A stretch of 64,000 nt of DNA from Bacillota bacterium (GTDB lineage: Bacteria > Bacillota > UBA4882 > UBA8346), in the NCBI GenBank assembly GCA_023392595.1, contig JAEVYU010000008.1, forward strand, positions 53,665 to 117,664, read 5' to 3'. Made by a program: the position numbers and the translations under genes. Positions 35,878-44,828 of this stretch are shown here, piece by piece; positions within the stretch are counted from its first letter, which is position 1; every line of letters starts with the position of its first letter. Below the pieces are notes generated by a model that was given only the letters and a program-made list of their open reading frames with translations, made no database searches and was not told the origin of the DNA.

Positions 35878-35953
35878 TTAACCGGAAGTCTTTTTCATGG
35901 AAACAGAAGGGAAACATCGAACGATGGCGAATAGAATTTAATGAATTTTTAAT

Positions 35954-36040
35954 GGGCTGTAACAAAAAGTAAAAAGGCTCGTTTTATACAATATGTTGAG
36001 CTGTTTTGTGGATGCAGCGATATTGTATACTGGAAAATGG
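35954..36040. repeat. Miniature element, family 2, degenerate copy
   Basis: Starts GGGCTGTAACAAAAAG, similar to the GGGCTGTCCCAAAAG end of the copies at 46742 and 47510, and keeps the inner palindrome TATACAATATG...CGATATTGTATA. The right terminal repeat is not recognisable. Confidence 0.55.
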
Positions 36041-36106
36041 GCTAACGCGCGTCGGCGCGGGAAAGAACCTTTAGGCAGCTCGAAAATTAATAAGGGGGAA
36101 GTTCAT

Positions 36107-36895
36107 TTGAAGCCGTTGTCAACGAAACCTGGTAAACCGGCTGGAGCCAAAATAGAGAACAAACAGTCATCGAAGGGATTCGCTGGTTTTTGCAAAAAAA
36201 CCTATAACTTATTATTTCATGATGATGTTTACCTGAGAATATGCGGTTTTTTAATTTTTGGCCTAATCCTTTTCTTCGGAAGCTGGGCTTTTTTCAGTTT
36301 TGCCTATAATAAAATCAATCTGTTGGAAAATTCGTTTATGGTCCAGAAATTCTTTAAGCCGGATATTATGAAAGGTATCGGTCCTTGGGCGGCTAAATTA
36401 TTTGGCTCAACCAATGCCGATGTTATTAGGAATTTTGGTATCTGGGGCAATGTGATCTTGTTAACCTTTGAAAATTTCTTGAATAATTTGATCTTTGTGC
36501 TGATTTTCATCTTTTTCTTCAATTTCTTCAGAGTGGGACGCTGGAATATGAGTTTGATTTATTTCGCTCTTTATTCAATCATGTGGGGCGCAGTAATTGG
36601 AACCCTTTCTTTACCTTTCCCAACGGGTTCGGACCGGGTTTTAGGATCTTTAATTCTCTTTGCCCGTTATGGTTTGTGGATATGGTTTTCTTATCTGTTG
36701 CTGATCGTTTCCACAACTCAATTTACCTGGTTGGCCTCACCTAGCTGGCTTAACTGGAATTGGGAGAAAAAGCGGAATTTTTGGCCGGTTCGTTTTACTC
36801 CGGATCAACGGGAAGTATTTATTTATGGCTTATTGTTCTTATTAGCCTCCAGTTTTGCCGAGGCTCGAATCTTTGTTCACTATAATTTTTTCTAA
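36107..36895 (+). CDS. Polytopic membrane protein, unknown (weakly SpoIIM/DUF95-like)
   Basis: 262 residues. A charged cytoplasmic N-terminus (1-45) is followed by about five or six hydrophobic helices: ICGFLIFGLILFFGSWAFF, FLNNLIFVLIFIFFFNFF, LIYFALYSIMWGAVIGTLSL, YGLWIWFSYLLLIVS, FIYGLLFLLASSFAEA. NN and GxxxGT-like motifs recall stage II sporulation protein M/DUF95, but the match is weak. TTG 36107 is preferred since AGGGGGAAG lies upstream; the frame opens earlier within a repeat element. Followed by a terminator. Confidence 0.6.
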   Translation: MKPLSTKPGKPAGAKIENKQSSKGFAGFCKKTYNLLFHDDVYLRICGFLIFGLILFFGSWAFFSFAYNKINLLENSFMVQKFFKPDIMKGIGPWAAKLFGSTNADVIRNFGIWGNVILLTFENFLNNLIFVLIFIFFFNFFRVGRWNMSLIYFALYSIMWGAVIGTLSLPFPTGSDRVLGSLILFARYGLWIWFSYLLLIVSTTQFTWLASPSWLNWNWEKKRNFWPVRFTPDQREVFIYGLLFLLASSFAEARIFVHYNFF

Positions 36896-36930
36896 ATTAT
36901 AGGATACGGATTGGATAGTGCGAGATATAA

Positions 36931-36961
36931 GGGGACTTCCGTGAAAAGGAAGTCCTTTTTG
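36931..36961 (+). terminator. Terminator after the membrane protein gene
   Basis: GGACTTCC-gtgaaaa-GGAAGTCC followed by TTTTT. Confidence 0.88.
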
Positions 36962-37010
36962 ATTACTTTTAGAGGATGAAATCGGTATAATATTGTAGAG
37001 GTGATTTTTC

Positions 37011-37610
37011 TTGTCCGAACATTATTATTCGGCTCAGCCAATGTCGGGACACCATTACGGGGAGTTTACCCTGGATTTGCGGGGTATTAAACTGCGGATA
37101 GCCACTGATGCCGGTGTGTTTTCAAAGAACCATTTGGATACGGGGACAAAAATATTAATTCAAGCGCTTCCCATAAAAGAAGAATTCAAGACCATCATGG
37201 ACCTGGGCTGCGGTTATGGTCCAATTGGGTTGGTTCTTGCTAAATTGTTCCCGGGGTCAACTGTGTATATGAGTGATATTAATGAGCGTGCGGTGGAATT
37301 GGCGCTGAAAAATGCCGAATCCAATCAAGTAGAAAATGTAAAGATAAAAGCAGGAGAAGGATTTACCGCTTTTCCGGGTCACCAATTTGATCTTATCGTG
37401 ACCAATCCCCCGATACGCGCCGGTAAACAAGTGATTTACCCCCTTGTTGAAGAGGCTTTTCAGGCTCTACATACCGGAGGATGGTTGGTTGCGGTGATCA
37501 TGACGAAACAGGGCGCAAAAAGTCTGGAAAAAAAATTCACTGAGGTTTTCGGGAATGTTACGGAATGGGAGAAAGAGAGTGGGTATCGCGTAATAGCCAG
37601 TCGAAAATGA
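37011..37610 (+). CDS. Class I methyltransferase of the RsmC/RlmG type
   Basis: 199 residues. SAM motif MDLGCGYGPIGLVLAKL, acidic D in SDINERAVELA, and the nucleic-acid base-methylating motif TNPPIRAGK typical of RsmC-like 16S rRNA m2G methyltransferases (Bacillus YbxB). The extra N-terminal domain of E. coli RsmC is absent, as usual in Firmicutes. TTG start after GAGGTGA. The exact target base is inferred from family. Confidence 0.85.
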   Translation: MSEHYYSAQPMSGHHYGEFTLDLRGIKLRIATDAGVFSKNHLDTGTKILIQALPIKEEFKTIMDLGCGYGPIGLVLAKLFPGSTVYMSDINERAVELALKNAESNQVENVKIKAGEGFTAFPGHQFDLIVTNPPIRAGKQVIYPLVEEAFQALHTGGWLVAVIMTKQGAKSLEKKFTEVFGNVTEWEKESGYRVIASRK

Positions 37611-37733
37611 AATTACCATTATTTTGACTCCTTGATTTTACTAAAAAGTCACCTGTAAAAGGTTTAAAAAGCCTTGATCCGTTCAAACTATGGCTAAGTG
37701 GCGGAATTTGCTAAAATACAAGGAGTGAAATTA

Positions 37734-39233
37734 ATGAGCGAAAGCCCTTTGAAAATTTTAGTTCTTGCGGCCGAAGTAGTTCCCTTTGCTAAAACCGGTG
37801 GCTTGGCGGATGTTGCAGGCGCATTACCCAAGGCATTGAAAGAACTTGGTCATGATGTATGGGTAGCCATGCCTCGATATGGGTTTATTGACCGTGAGAA
37901 ATACGGGTTAAGAGAAAATTGGAGTAATTTAGCGGTACCGATGAATGGACAAACCGAGCAGGCTTCGGTGTATGAAGGCCGGATCGGTGGGAACGTCCCG
38001 ATTTTCTTCATTGAGAACAGCAAGTATTATCATCGGGATGGAATTTATATGTATCATGACGATGCGGATCGTTTTGTCTTTTTTTGCCGGGCAGTTATGG
38101 AAATGGTTAAAGCTTTTCAATGGGTTCCCGATGTCCTTCACTGCAATGATTGGCATACAGCAATTATTCCCAATTGGTTGCAAACGATTTACCGCGATGA
38201 TCCCTTTTTTGAAAAAACGGTCTCGGTTTACACGATCCATAATTTAGCCTATCAAGGCTTATTTGGAAAACGTGTCCTTGAACTTGCCGGGATACAAAAT
38301 TACCAGTCACTATTGCCACCGCAATTAGCTCCTGAAAACCAGGTCAATATGATGAGCCGTGGCATATTTTTTGCTGATGCAATGAACACGGTGAGTGAAA
38401 CCTATGCTCACGAAATCTTGACTCCCGAATATGGAGAGGGTTTTGACTGGCTGCTTAAGGAACGGCGGGACAGGTTACATGGTATTTTAAACGGGATCGA
38501 TTATGAGATCAATAATCCGGCTACAGATTCTCATATTTATCAAAATTACGATCTAAATGATCCCGGTCTTAAACTCCAGAATAAATTGGCTTTGCAGCGG
38601 GAGGCCGGATTAAAACCAGAGTCTCATACGCCTTTGATCGGGATGATTTCCAGATTATCCGACCAGAAGGGATTTGATTTAATTGGCCATGTTATCGAAG
38701 GGATGATGGATAATCTGGATTTTCAGTTCGTTTTGTTAGGAACGGGGGCTGAATATTACCATCATTTATTTTCGGACATCAAGCAAAGATACCCGGACCG
38801 GGCAGCTGTTTATCTCACTTTTAACAGCGATTTAGCCCAAAAAATTTATGCCGGCTCGGATATGTTTTTGATGCCGTCTCGATTTGAACCTTGTGGACTC
38901 GGACAATTACTGGCTTTACGGTATGGCAGTATTCCGATTGTTCGGGAAACGGGGGGGTTAAAAGATACGGTTATTAATTTCGACCCACGCACTCACAATG
39001 GGAATGGATTTACTTTTGAAAAGTATGATGCCATGGCGATGTATACTGCGATTGTAAGAGCCATCGAAACCTATAAATATGAAGATATATGGCGGATACT
39101 TATTCAGCGTGCCATGAGTGCAGATTTTTCATGGAAAAGCTCAGCAGCCCAATATATTGAACTTTACCGTTGCGCAATTACTAATCGGGCTGAGCGGACA
39201 TGGGCAAGAGAATGCGCTAATATTGAAAGGTAA
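37734..39233 (+). CDS. glgA: Glycogen synthase (ADP-glucose type)
   Basis: 499 residues of GT5 family. It has the ADP-glucose-binding KTGGLADVAGALPKAL near the N-terminus, LHCNDWHTAIIPNWL, ISRLSDQKGFDLI, and the C-terminal SRFEPCGLGQLLALRYGSIP with the catalytic Glu-x7-Glu region. It extends alpha-1,4-glucan chains. ATG 37734 is chosen after AAGGAGTGAA; the frame opens at 37698. glgC, glgD and glgB are not in the window. It precedes a GalT-like gene by 11 bp, probably one operon. Confidence 0.94.
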   Translation: MSESPLKILVLAAEVVPFAKTGGLADVAGALPKALKELGHDVWVAMPRYGFIDREKYGLRENWSNLAVPMNGQTEQASVYEGRIGGNVPIFFIENSKYYHRDGIYMYHDDADRFVFFCRAVMEMVKAFQWVPDVLHCNDWHTAIIPNWLQTIYRDDPFFEKTVSVYTIHNLAYQGLFGKRVLELAGIQNYQSLLPPQLAPENQVNMMSRGIFFADAMNTVSETYAHEILTPEYGEGFDWLLKERRDRLHGILNGIDYEINNPATDSHIYQNYDLNDPGLKLQNKLALQREAGLKPESHTPLIGMISRLSDQKGFDLIGHVIEGMMDNLDFQFVLLGTGAEYYHHLFSDIKQRYPDRAAVYLTFNSDLAQKIYAGSDMFLMPSRFEPCGLGQLLALRYGSIPIVRETGGLKDTVINFDPRTHNGNGFTFEKYDAMAMYTAIVRAIETYKYEDIWRILIQRAMSADFSWKSSAAQYIELYRCAITNRAERTWARECANIER

Positions 39234-39244
39234 AGGAGAAAACC

Positions 39245-40330
39245 ATGATTACCACTGCAAAGCATTCCATCGCCTATTTGGCCGAACTTCATAATGAGTT
39301 GCCGGACCCTGGAAAAAAATTGTTTGAGCGCTTTTTTAGAGTTGATACCACCGTCGGAAAGTTACAGGCCCCGGAAAGTATGAGGGGATGGATTCATAAA
39401 AATTTCGGCTCTCTCGAAAAGGTCGAAAATCAAAGAATTACCAAGGTTACCAATTTAATCACAATGGAAGGAGCTCTTTTTAATGAAATCCGGGCAAGCC
39501 GGCCGATGGATTGTAAAGTCAATGAGGAAGTGCGCCACATTATTGAAAACAGTGCCGGCGATCCTTTCTGTAAACCTGCGGAGGGTACTCCTGCCGACAC
39601 ATTTGGCCGGGTTACCGGCAGTCATTGTATTTCTGCCAGCAATGTGGCTAAATATGACGGTTATCATGGGCTGGTGATTTTTAATGAGCATAATCCTTTA
39701 AATGTGTCCCGGGACGCTATTGTTGATTATTTTGAAACGGGTTTCGAATGGGCTAGAAGAGGGCGGGAACAAGATCCAGAAGCAAAATATTATTTTTTTA
39801 TGTGGAATTGTTTGTGGAAAAGCGGTGCTTCGATTATTCACGGTCATGCGCAGATGACATTGACCAAAGGAATCCATTATCCAAAAGTAGAATCCTGGCG
39901 GCGTATTTTTCAAGGCTACATGAAGGATCACGGTACATGTGTATTCAGCGACCTTTACAAAGTTCATGACTCACTGGGACTCGGTTGGGAATGGGAGGGT
40001 GGAGTCAAAGGCCTGGTTTACCTAACCCCGATTAAAGAGAAGGAAATTGTATTAATCGCTTCAAAACCGGGAGTTCCCTTGTACAATGCCGTTCATAAAG
40101 TACTGGAAAAGTTTATGGGAATGTGCGTAACCAGCTTTAATCTGGCATTATATGTGCCGCCACTGGCGCCAACCCCCGAAGATTGGAGCGGGTTTCCGGC
40201 TGTGGTACGGATTGTGGACCGCGGCGATCCAAACAATAAAACCGCCGATTTTGGGGCGATGGAACTTTATGCCGCGAGTGTGATTAGCAGCGATCCCTTT
40301 CGGATCGCAGCAGAAATGCAAAAAAATTAA
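39245..40330 (+). CDS. Galactose-1-phosphate uridylyltransferase-like (HIT superfamily) protein
   Basis: 361 residues. The diagnostic feature is GASIIHGHAQMTL, the His-x-His-x-Gln nucleotidyl-transfer motif of GalT and ADP-glucose phosphorylase. Upstream HCISASNVAKYDGYHGLVIF and EHNPLN follow the GalT fold. The N-terminal zinc motif of classical GalT is not obvious. Adjacent glgA suggests a role in nucleotide-sugar or glycogen metabolism. ATG start after AAAGGAG. Substrate is inferred. Confidence 0.75.
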   Translation: MITTAKHSIAYLAELHNELPDPGKKLFERFFRVDTTVGKLQAPESMRGWIHKNFGSLEKVENQRITKVTNLITMEGALFNEIRASRPMDCKVNEEVRHIIENSAGDPFCKPAEGTPADTFGRVTGSHCISASNVAKYDGYHGLVIFNEHNPLNVSRDAIVDYFETGFEWARRGREQDPEAKYYFFMWNCLWKSGASIIHGHAQMTLTKGIHYPKVESWRRIFQGYMKDHGTCVFSDLYKVHDSLGLGWEWEGGVKGLVYLTPIKEKEIVLIASKPGVPLYNAVHKVLEKFMGMCVTSFNLALYVPPLAPTPEDWSGFPAVVRIVDRGDPNNKTADFGAMELYAASVISSDPFRIAAEMQKN

Positions 40331-40406
40331 ATATTTTCCAGATAATCGCCGGGGCTTGAAAACTGTCGCTAACTGTGGTAATATATTTTATGCTTCATTG
40401 AATTTT

Positions 40407-40482
40407 GCCGACATGGCTCAGTTGGTAGAGCAGCGCACTTGTAATGCGCAGGTCCCCGGTTCAAATCCGGGTGTCGGCTCCA
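40407..40482 (+). tRNA. tRNA-Thr (anticodon TGT)
   Basis: Acceptor GCCGACA/TGTCGGC pairs perfectly, discriminator T, encoded CCA. D-arm GCTC-AGTTGGTA-GAGC, anticodon loop CTTGTAA (40438-40444) giving TGT, and T-loop TTCAAAT. Confidence 0.97.
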
Positions 40483-40497
40483 TAAAAAATTTAAAAC

Positions 40498-40518
40498 CCT
40501 GCTGCGGCAGGATTTTTT
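40498..40518 (+). terminator. Terminator after tRNA-Thr
   Basis: CCTGC-tgcg-GCAGG followed by ATTTTTTAT. Confidence 0.8.
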
Positions 40519-40952
40519 ATTTTAATCCCACCGTTCAATGGGGCTGAGATCAATAATGCCCCTAATCTTTATATTGTACCATTCTATTGATATTGTTTTT
40601 TGATAATTCATTGAATTCAATATATATGTGAAGGGTTTTAAAGGGGTTTATAGAAGGTTTTTGAAAGATGGTAAATAGATTGGTAGCTAAATTGGTTTTC
40701 CTTCTTTAATGGCTTGTTTTAGGCTTTTAATGATAACCCGATCTTTTGAAAGAAAAATAAAACGAGATTCCCTGTGAGGGCATATTCTATTTTATAGTAG
40801 GATCCGGGTAAGTCATTGGGAATTTTTTGTATTTCCTGATTTAACGGTAAAAAGAAAACGAATGAATAAAGTTTGTGAAAAATTTGTAAATTAATTGGAG
40901 GAACTATAAATTTTTTGGTGAACATTTCCAAGAGTAGAGGAGGGGAAAATTC
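40519..40952. other. Intergenic region with no recognised gene
   Basis: Between the tRNA-Thr terminator and the next start codon I see no RBS-linked ORF, RNA gene or repeat. A minus-strand open frame (40719-41120) runs over the next gene and has no convincing start. The end of the region supplies the GAGGAGGGG ribosome-binding site of the next gene. Confidence 0.5.
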
Positions 40953-41180
40953 ATGATAAAATATCATGACGTCATTCGTAAACTGACTTCCAAAGTTGAA
41001 AATGATTCCGAATCTCGTAAACAGCTTCCGGTGGGTGTGGACATATTGCTCGATCGTATCAAAGAGAAAGGCTTTGTGGTTCATGTGGAGGAGTTGGAAT
41101 TCAATAATATCGATATTCAATTAATGAACCAAGAAGATTGTCAAAGGCGTGGACTGTCGTTTGAACATTCGGTTAACTAA
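40953..41180 (+). CDS. Small uncharacterised protein, 75 residues
   Basis: MIKYHDVIRKLTSKVENDSE... is a soluble, charged protein with no signal or membrane segment. A very strong ribosome-binding site (GAGGAGGGG) precedes the ATG, and a Rho-independent terminator follows 3 bp after the stop, which supports a real single-gene unit. I recognise no family. Confidence 0.65.
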   Translation: MIKYHDVIRKLTSKVENDSESRKQLPVGVDILLDRIKEKGFVVHVEELEFNNIDIQLMNQEDCQRRGLSFEHSVN

Positions 41181-41182
41181 TT

Positions 41183-41203
41183 GCACCTGCGGGTGCTTTT
41201 TTT
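41183..41203 (+). terminator. Terminator after the 75-residue protein gene
   Basis: GCACC-tgcg-GGTGC followed by seven T residues. Confidence 0.88.
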
Positions 41204-41212
41204 ATGATGAAT

Positions 41213-41321
41213 TTAGTAAAACGTTCTCTAAATAACTACGCAATGATTGGGAACGTTTTACTTAAGTAGAGCGTATCTTGCCCATTTCTGATTGCCATTT
41301 ATTTACGATACGCGCTACTAG
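41213..41321 (+). repeat. Palindromic miniature element, family 1, copy 2
   Basis: 109 bp, more than 85 percent identical by eye to copy 1 (29042-29149). It has the same two hairpins AGTAAAACGTTC...GAACGTTTTACT and AGTAGAGCGTATC...GATACGCGCTACT. Its right end contains the stop codon of the restriction endonuclease gene (41318-41320). Confidence 0.85.
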
Positions 41322-42616
41322 TTTTGCAAACCTAAAATCCAGTTGATCCAGCCTAATACGGTCTGCGCTCTTCGCTCAATCGTATTGTGACTGTCGGCGC
41401 CGACTCCGTGAATGTAGCTGTTCCGCATAATATCACAGACCTCTTGTTTATCGGGAATATGGTTCAATTCAAAATATCTTCCCAGGACCTTATAAAACAC
41501 TTCGTGCTCAAGAAGGCATTTTACCAGGGATAAATATTTATTTTTAAAATCAAGAGTCATGATTCGCCGACCCAGATCGGTTAATGAATATAATATTTCC
41601 CCTTGTCCCCGATGTTGCGCGCGGGTGCGACCAATAAGCCCTAAATAAATGGCTGCATTGGTATAATAATCAGTCTGTCGTACATCGAACTGATAATTTT
41701 GAGTTATGAAATCTTTGGTTAAATCATTTTCGTAAAGCAATCCCAATAAATCAATGATTCGCTCAAATCGATCCGCCTGGGGAAACGGTACGGCCGGCTC
41801 GTCTTTGATTTTGGCGTTGTGAAATACGGCTAAAATATCCCTCAACTCGATTTTGCCCGGAGCTACAGTATATTTTAATTGTTTAAACAACTTGATGGAG
41901 TTGTATTCGTCTTTCCGGTTGAAATTGAATATAAAAAAAGAAAAGCAATCGTTGGAGTAAGTCATAAAAACAGGAATTACCGTTTTTTTTAATTTACTTT
42001 CCCATAAACGGTATGGGTAATAAAGTTGACGGATTAAAAAATCCTCCACCGTATAGTTCTTGGCTTCAACAATAATAAAACTATTCTTACTTTCATAGCC
42101 GCCATCGATTTCACATTGGGAATTATTAACTTTCATAGCCTCCAATCGCTTGGATTCAACATTCCTAATGTTAAAATCAAATTTATTGGTGGACATTCTT
42201 CCAGAAACAGTCAAGAAGGTTTGTTCACCAGCTATTTCATCCATAATTCCGGCCAGGTAAGCATAATGCAATGCCAGACTTTCGGAATATAAATTGTTAT
42301 ACTGAATGCTTTCCATAAAACTTGGGGGAGTTATAATCCTAGCCCTAACGTCATCATACTTAACCGACAAATAGGTTTCAAATTTCCCAATGACATATTT
42401 TGAGCGTGAAACAGGAAGGATGGCGAGCTGGTTTTTTTGAAAGATTTGGGGAAGATTGGTGAAATGGTCAAACTTAGCCATTAAGCGGGCTTCCCGGACG
42501 GTATTGATGGTGTTGGCTTCAATCTCGAACCTTCCGGAACTTTCAATAGCCTTTAATATGCTATATTTATCGAATAATTCCTGCCAAGCCTGATCATTTT
42601 TTGTTAAAACAGTCAT
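41318..42616 (-). CDS. Type II restriction endonuclease (PD-(D/E)xK fold)
   Basis: 432 residues, directly downstream of and overlapping (23 bp) a Dam-type methyltransferase, so the cognate nuclease by context. A plausible catalytic core is CEIDGGYESKNSFIIVEAKN with D171, E184 and K186, the D-x12-E-x-K form of PD-(D/E)xK nucleases. The C-terminal half is likely a target-recognition or helix-turn-helix region (TRAQHRGQGEILYSLTDLG). The TAG stop lies inside a miniature repeat element, so the native C-terminus may have been altered by its insertion. Specificity cannot be read from sequence; GATC is only a guess from the partner. Confidence 0.75.
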   Translation of the reverse strand: MTVLTKNDQAWQELFDKYSILKAIESSGRFEIEANTINTVREARLMAKFDHFTNLPQIFQKNQLAILPVSRSKYVIGKFETYLSVKYDDVRARIITPPSFMESIQYNNLYSESLALHYAYLAGIMDEIAGEQTFLTVSGRMSTNKFDFNIRNVESKRLEAMKVNNSQCEIDGGYESKNSFIIVEAKNYTVEDFLIRQLYYPYRLWESKLKKTVIPVFMTYSNDCFSFFIFNFNRKDEYNSIKLFKQLKYTVAPGKIELRDILAVFHNAKIKDEPAVPFPQADRFERIIDLLGLLYENDLTKDFITQNYQFDVRQTDYYTNAAIYLGLIGRTRAQHRGQGEILYSLTDLGRRIMTLDFKNKYLSLVKCLLEHEVFYKVLGRYFELNHIPDKQEVCDIMRNSYIHGVGADSHNTIERRAQTVLGWINWILGLQN

Positions 42617-43448
42617 AATTCATTACCAGAACCTCATCAATTTTTCCGCGCCCAGTGGCAACAGAGTTGATGTTTCGGCTAGCGGCCACTGTTATGATTG
42701 AAAAATCCTTATATAAATCCGAAATAAAATCCGTTGCGGAATTGCTTAGCAAAACAAAACAGCCCTTGTCGGATAACTTTTTATAAACATCCCTCAAGCG
42801 TTGCTGTTCGTTCTTTCCAAAACCGTTTACATCATAACCTGTAAATGATGAGGTATCGGATACAGGATCATAGGGAGGATCAAAATAGATAAAATCCCCT
42901 TTTTTGGCGTCTTTTACAGCTTGCTCAAAATCTACATTCATAATTTGAATATTCTTCGTGGATAAGTAATTGTGGACGGCCTTTAACAAAATTTCATCAA
43001 GGATTTTCGGGTTATGATAACTGCCAAAAGGAACATTAAATTGACCGGCGCTATTGACTCGGAACAACCCATTGAAACATGTTTTATTAAGGTAAATAAT
43101 TCGCGATGCCCTTTGTATCGGATTAAGTTTTTTAAAATTAGAATTTCTATCTAAATCACGGATTGCATAGTAATACTCTTTTTCATTTTTATACTGTCGA
43201 AGATCGAGAACCAGTTCATCAAGGGAATCTCGAATAACCTTATAGCAGTTGATTAATTCCGTATTACTATCATTAATCATTCCAACTGTCGGTTGAATAT
43301 CAAACAAAACAGCCCCAGCGCCGATGAATGGCTCATAATAGGTACCGTATTTATGGGGAATATATTTGCGGATTGTCGGTAAGAGCTGTCGTTTTCCCCC
43401 GGCCCACTTTAAAAAAGGTTGAAGTTTTTTATTCTTTTTCAATAACAT
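42594..43448 (-). CDS. DNA adenine N6-methyltransferase, Dam/DpnM (D12) class
   Basis: 284 residues with alpha-class N6-adenine methyltransferase motifs: FLKWAGGKRQLL (12-23), SAM motif YEPFIGAGAVLF (38-49), NKTCFNGLFRVNSAGQFNVP, and catalytic DFIYFDPPYDP with DPPY at 190-193. This group includes Dam and DpnIIA, which methylate GATC. It protects the host from the overlapping endonuclease gene. ATG start after AAGGTG. Its promoter contains a LexA-type box. Confidence 0.93.
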   Translation of the reverse strand: MLLKKNKKLQPFLKWAGGKRQLLPTIRKYIPHKYGTYYEPFIGAGAVLFDIQPTVGMINDSNTELINCYKVIRDSLDELVLDLRQYKNEKEYYYAIRDLDRNSNFKKLNPIQRASRIIYLNKTCFNGLFRVNSAGQFNVPFGSYHNPKILDEILLKAVHNYLSTKNIQIMNVDFEQAVKDAKKGDFIYFDPPYDPVSDTSSFTGYDVNGFGKNEQQRLRDVYKKLSDKGCFVLLSNSATDFISDLYKDFSIITVAASRNINSVATGRGKIDEVLVMNYDCFNKK

Positions 43449-43474
43449 TCACCTTTAGAATTATTGATATAAAT

Positions 43475-43503
43475 AATTTATCACGAACACACGTTCTTGT
43501 CCA
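43475..43503 (-). promoter_or_regulatory. Restriction-modification promoter with embedded LexA-type SOS box
   Basis: On the minus strand TGGACA (43503-43498), a 17-bp spacer and TAAATT (43480-43475) form a SigA-like promoter 27 bp before the methyltransferase ATG. The spacer contains AGAACGTGTGTTCG, i.e. GAAC-N4-GTTC, which fits the Gram-positive LexA consensus CGAAC-N4-GTTCG except for one outer base. Confidence 0.6.
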
Positions 43504-43638
43504 GGTCTTTATAAATAATTCTATATATACCTGTAAACATCCTTTGATTGCTTAGTAACTTCATAGAGCATACCAAAAAACTCAGTTTCTGATTTTCCAC
43601 TATTTAGTTGACATTTATTATGTTCTTCGTCAATAAAG

Positions 43639-43747
43639 CTAGTAGAGCGTATCGTAAATTAACGGCAATCAGAAACGGGGAAGATACGCTCTACTTAAGT
43701 AAAACGCTCACAATCATTGAGTAGTTATTTAGAGAACATTTTACTAG
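43639..43747 (-). repeat. Palindromic miniature element, family 1, copy 3 (inverted)
   Basis: The reverse complement of copies 1 and 2, with ends CTAGTA/TACTAG. With copy 2 it flanks the restriction-modification cassette as an inverted pair, about 2.3 kb apart. The hairpin arms AGTAAAATGTTC and GAGCGTTTTACT show a few mismatches. Confidence 0.85.
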
Positions 43748-43802
43748 TATATCGGTCTTTACTTCCAATTTGTTGCGGTCGGAGATAAAGGAGTTGTCCT
43801 AT

Positions 43803-44828
43803 TTGGTCAAATCCCGTGGTTTTATTGACAAGTTTTTTTTAGGGGCATTGCTCACGGCGTTATCCATGGTTATACTCTCTTGTAGTCATCCGGTTGATGA
43901 TCCATCGCCAGTGAATATTCAAGGTTTGGTAAAAAAAGCTGTCCAGTCTTACCGGGCCAAAGGGATCGATTTTCATCCAAATCTCATGGATTACCAAGCA
44001 TTCGGAAGCTTTTTGCATTTTGAGGACACCGCCGGTTTTGATCAATCGTTGTTAAAAAGAGATGGGGAAGGAATTCCTTTCGTGCAGTATGAGGGTGATT
44101 TTTATTATAACCCGGTGACAGTCGCTCAGTATGCGCTCTTCCAATATGGTAAATTGCTTCGAAATCAGGCCAGGTTGGATGATTTTAAAGCCGTAGCCGA
44201 TAAATTGTTGGATTTACAAGAATCAGACGGTTCCTTTCGTTATTCTTTCGCATGGTATTATTACCTTACAGGGAGAAAATTCAAAACCGGGTGGGTCTCG
44301 GCGATGGCGCAAGGCCAAGCCTTAAGCGTGTTAGCCAGAGCCTATGCGTTAACAAAAGACAGTCGCTATTGGGAGGCGGGTAATAAGGCATTTCAATTTT
44401 TATTGACTCCCACGGCAACTGGTGGAGTGATGGATACTCTGGAAGATTTGAATCCGAGATGGAGAAATCATGTCACCTTTGAACTATATCCGGTAAAACC
44501 GGCTTCTTATACCTTAAACGGTTTCATGTTTTCGCTCTTGGGATGTTATGACTGGTGGCAACTGGCGCCGGGGGCGCCGGATGGTAATTGTAAAATGGCT
44601 TTAGCTGCTTTTACGGCAGGAATTAAGAGCTTGAATTTAATATTGAAATATTATGATGTTGGAGGATTTGCATCGTATGATTTGGGTTATATCATCTACC
44701 AGGCTAGACCCAATTTAGATCCCTTTTATTTTGCGGTGGATATTTATTTGTTACATGCCCTTTATTCTATCACCGGGGATGAAAATTTACGGAAATACGA
44801 ACTGCTTTGGTCGTCCTACGTGAATTAA
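43803..44828 (+). CDS. Lipoprotein with D-glucuronyl C5-epimerase C-terminal-like domain
   Basis: 341 residues. The N-terminus is a lipoprotein signal (FFLGALLTALSMVILSC) with the lipobox Cys, so it is anchored outside the membrane. The rest resembles the alpha/alpha-toroid C5-epimerase domain: FKTGWVSAMAQGQALSVLAR, KPASYTLNGFMFSLLGCYDW, KYYDVGGFASYDLGY, and the C-terminal LLHALYSITGDENL. In eukaryotes this domain epimerises heparan uronic acids. In bacteria the substrate is unknown; a cell-surface glycan is plausible. The TTG at 43803 follows AAAGGAG. It converges with and overlaps the next gene by 4 bp. Confidence 0.75.
   Translation: MVKSRGFIDKFFLGALLTALSMVILSCSHPVDDPSPVNIQGLVKKAVQSYRAKGIDFHPNLMDYQAFGSFLHFEDTAGFDQSLLKRDGEGIPFVQYEGDFYYNPVTVAQYALFQYGKLLRNQARLDDFKAVADKLLDLQESDGSFRYSFAWYYYLTGRKFKTGWVSAMAQGQALSVLARAYALTKDSRYWEAGNKAFQFLLTPTATGGVMDTLEDLNPRWRNHVTFELYPVKPASYTLNGFMFSLLGCYDWWQLAPGAPDGNCKMALAAFTAGIKSLNLILKYYDVGGFASYDLGYIIYQARPNLDPFYFAVDIYLLHALYSITGDENLRKYELLWSSYVN

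Noticed and set aside
40719..41120. Minus-strand 133-residue ORF
   Set aside because: It is antisense to a small gene with a strong RBS and terminator, and has no credible start signal of its own.
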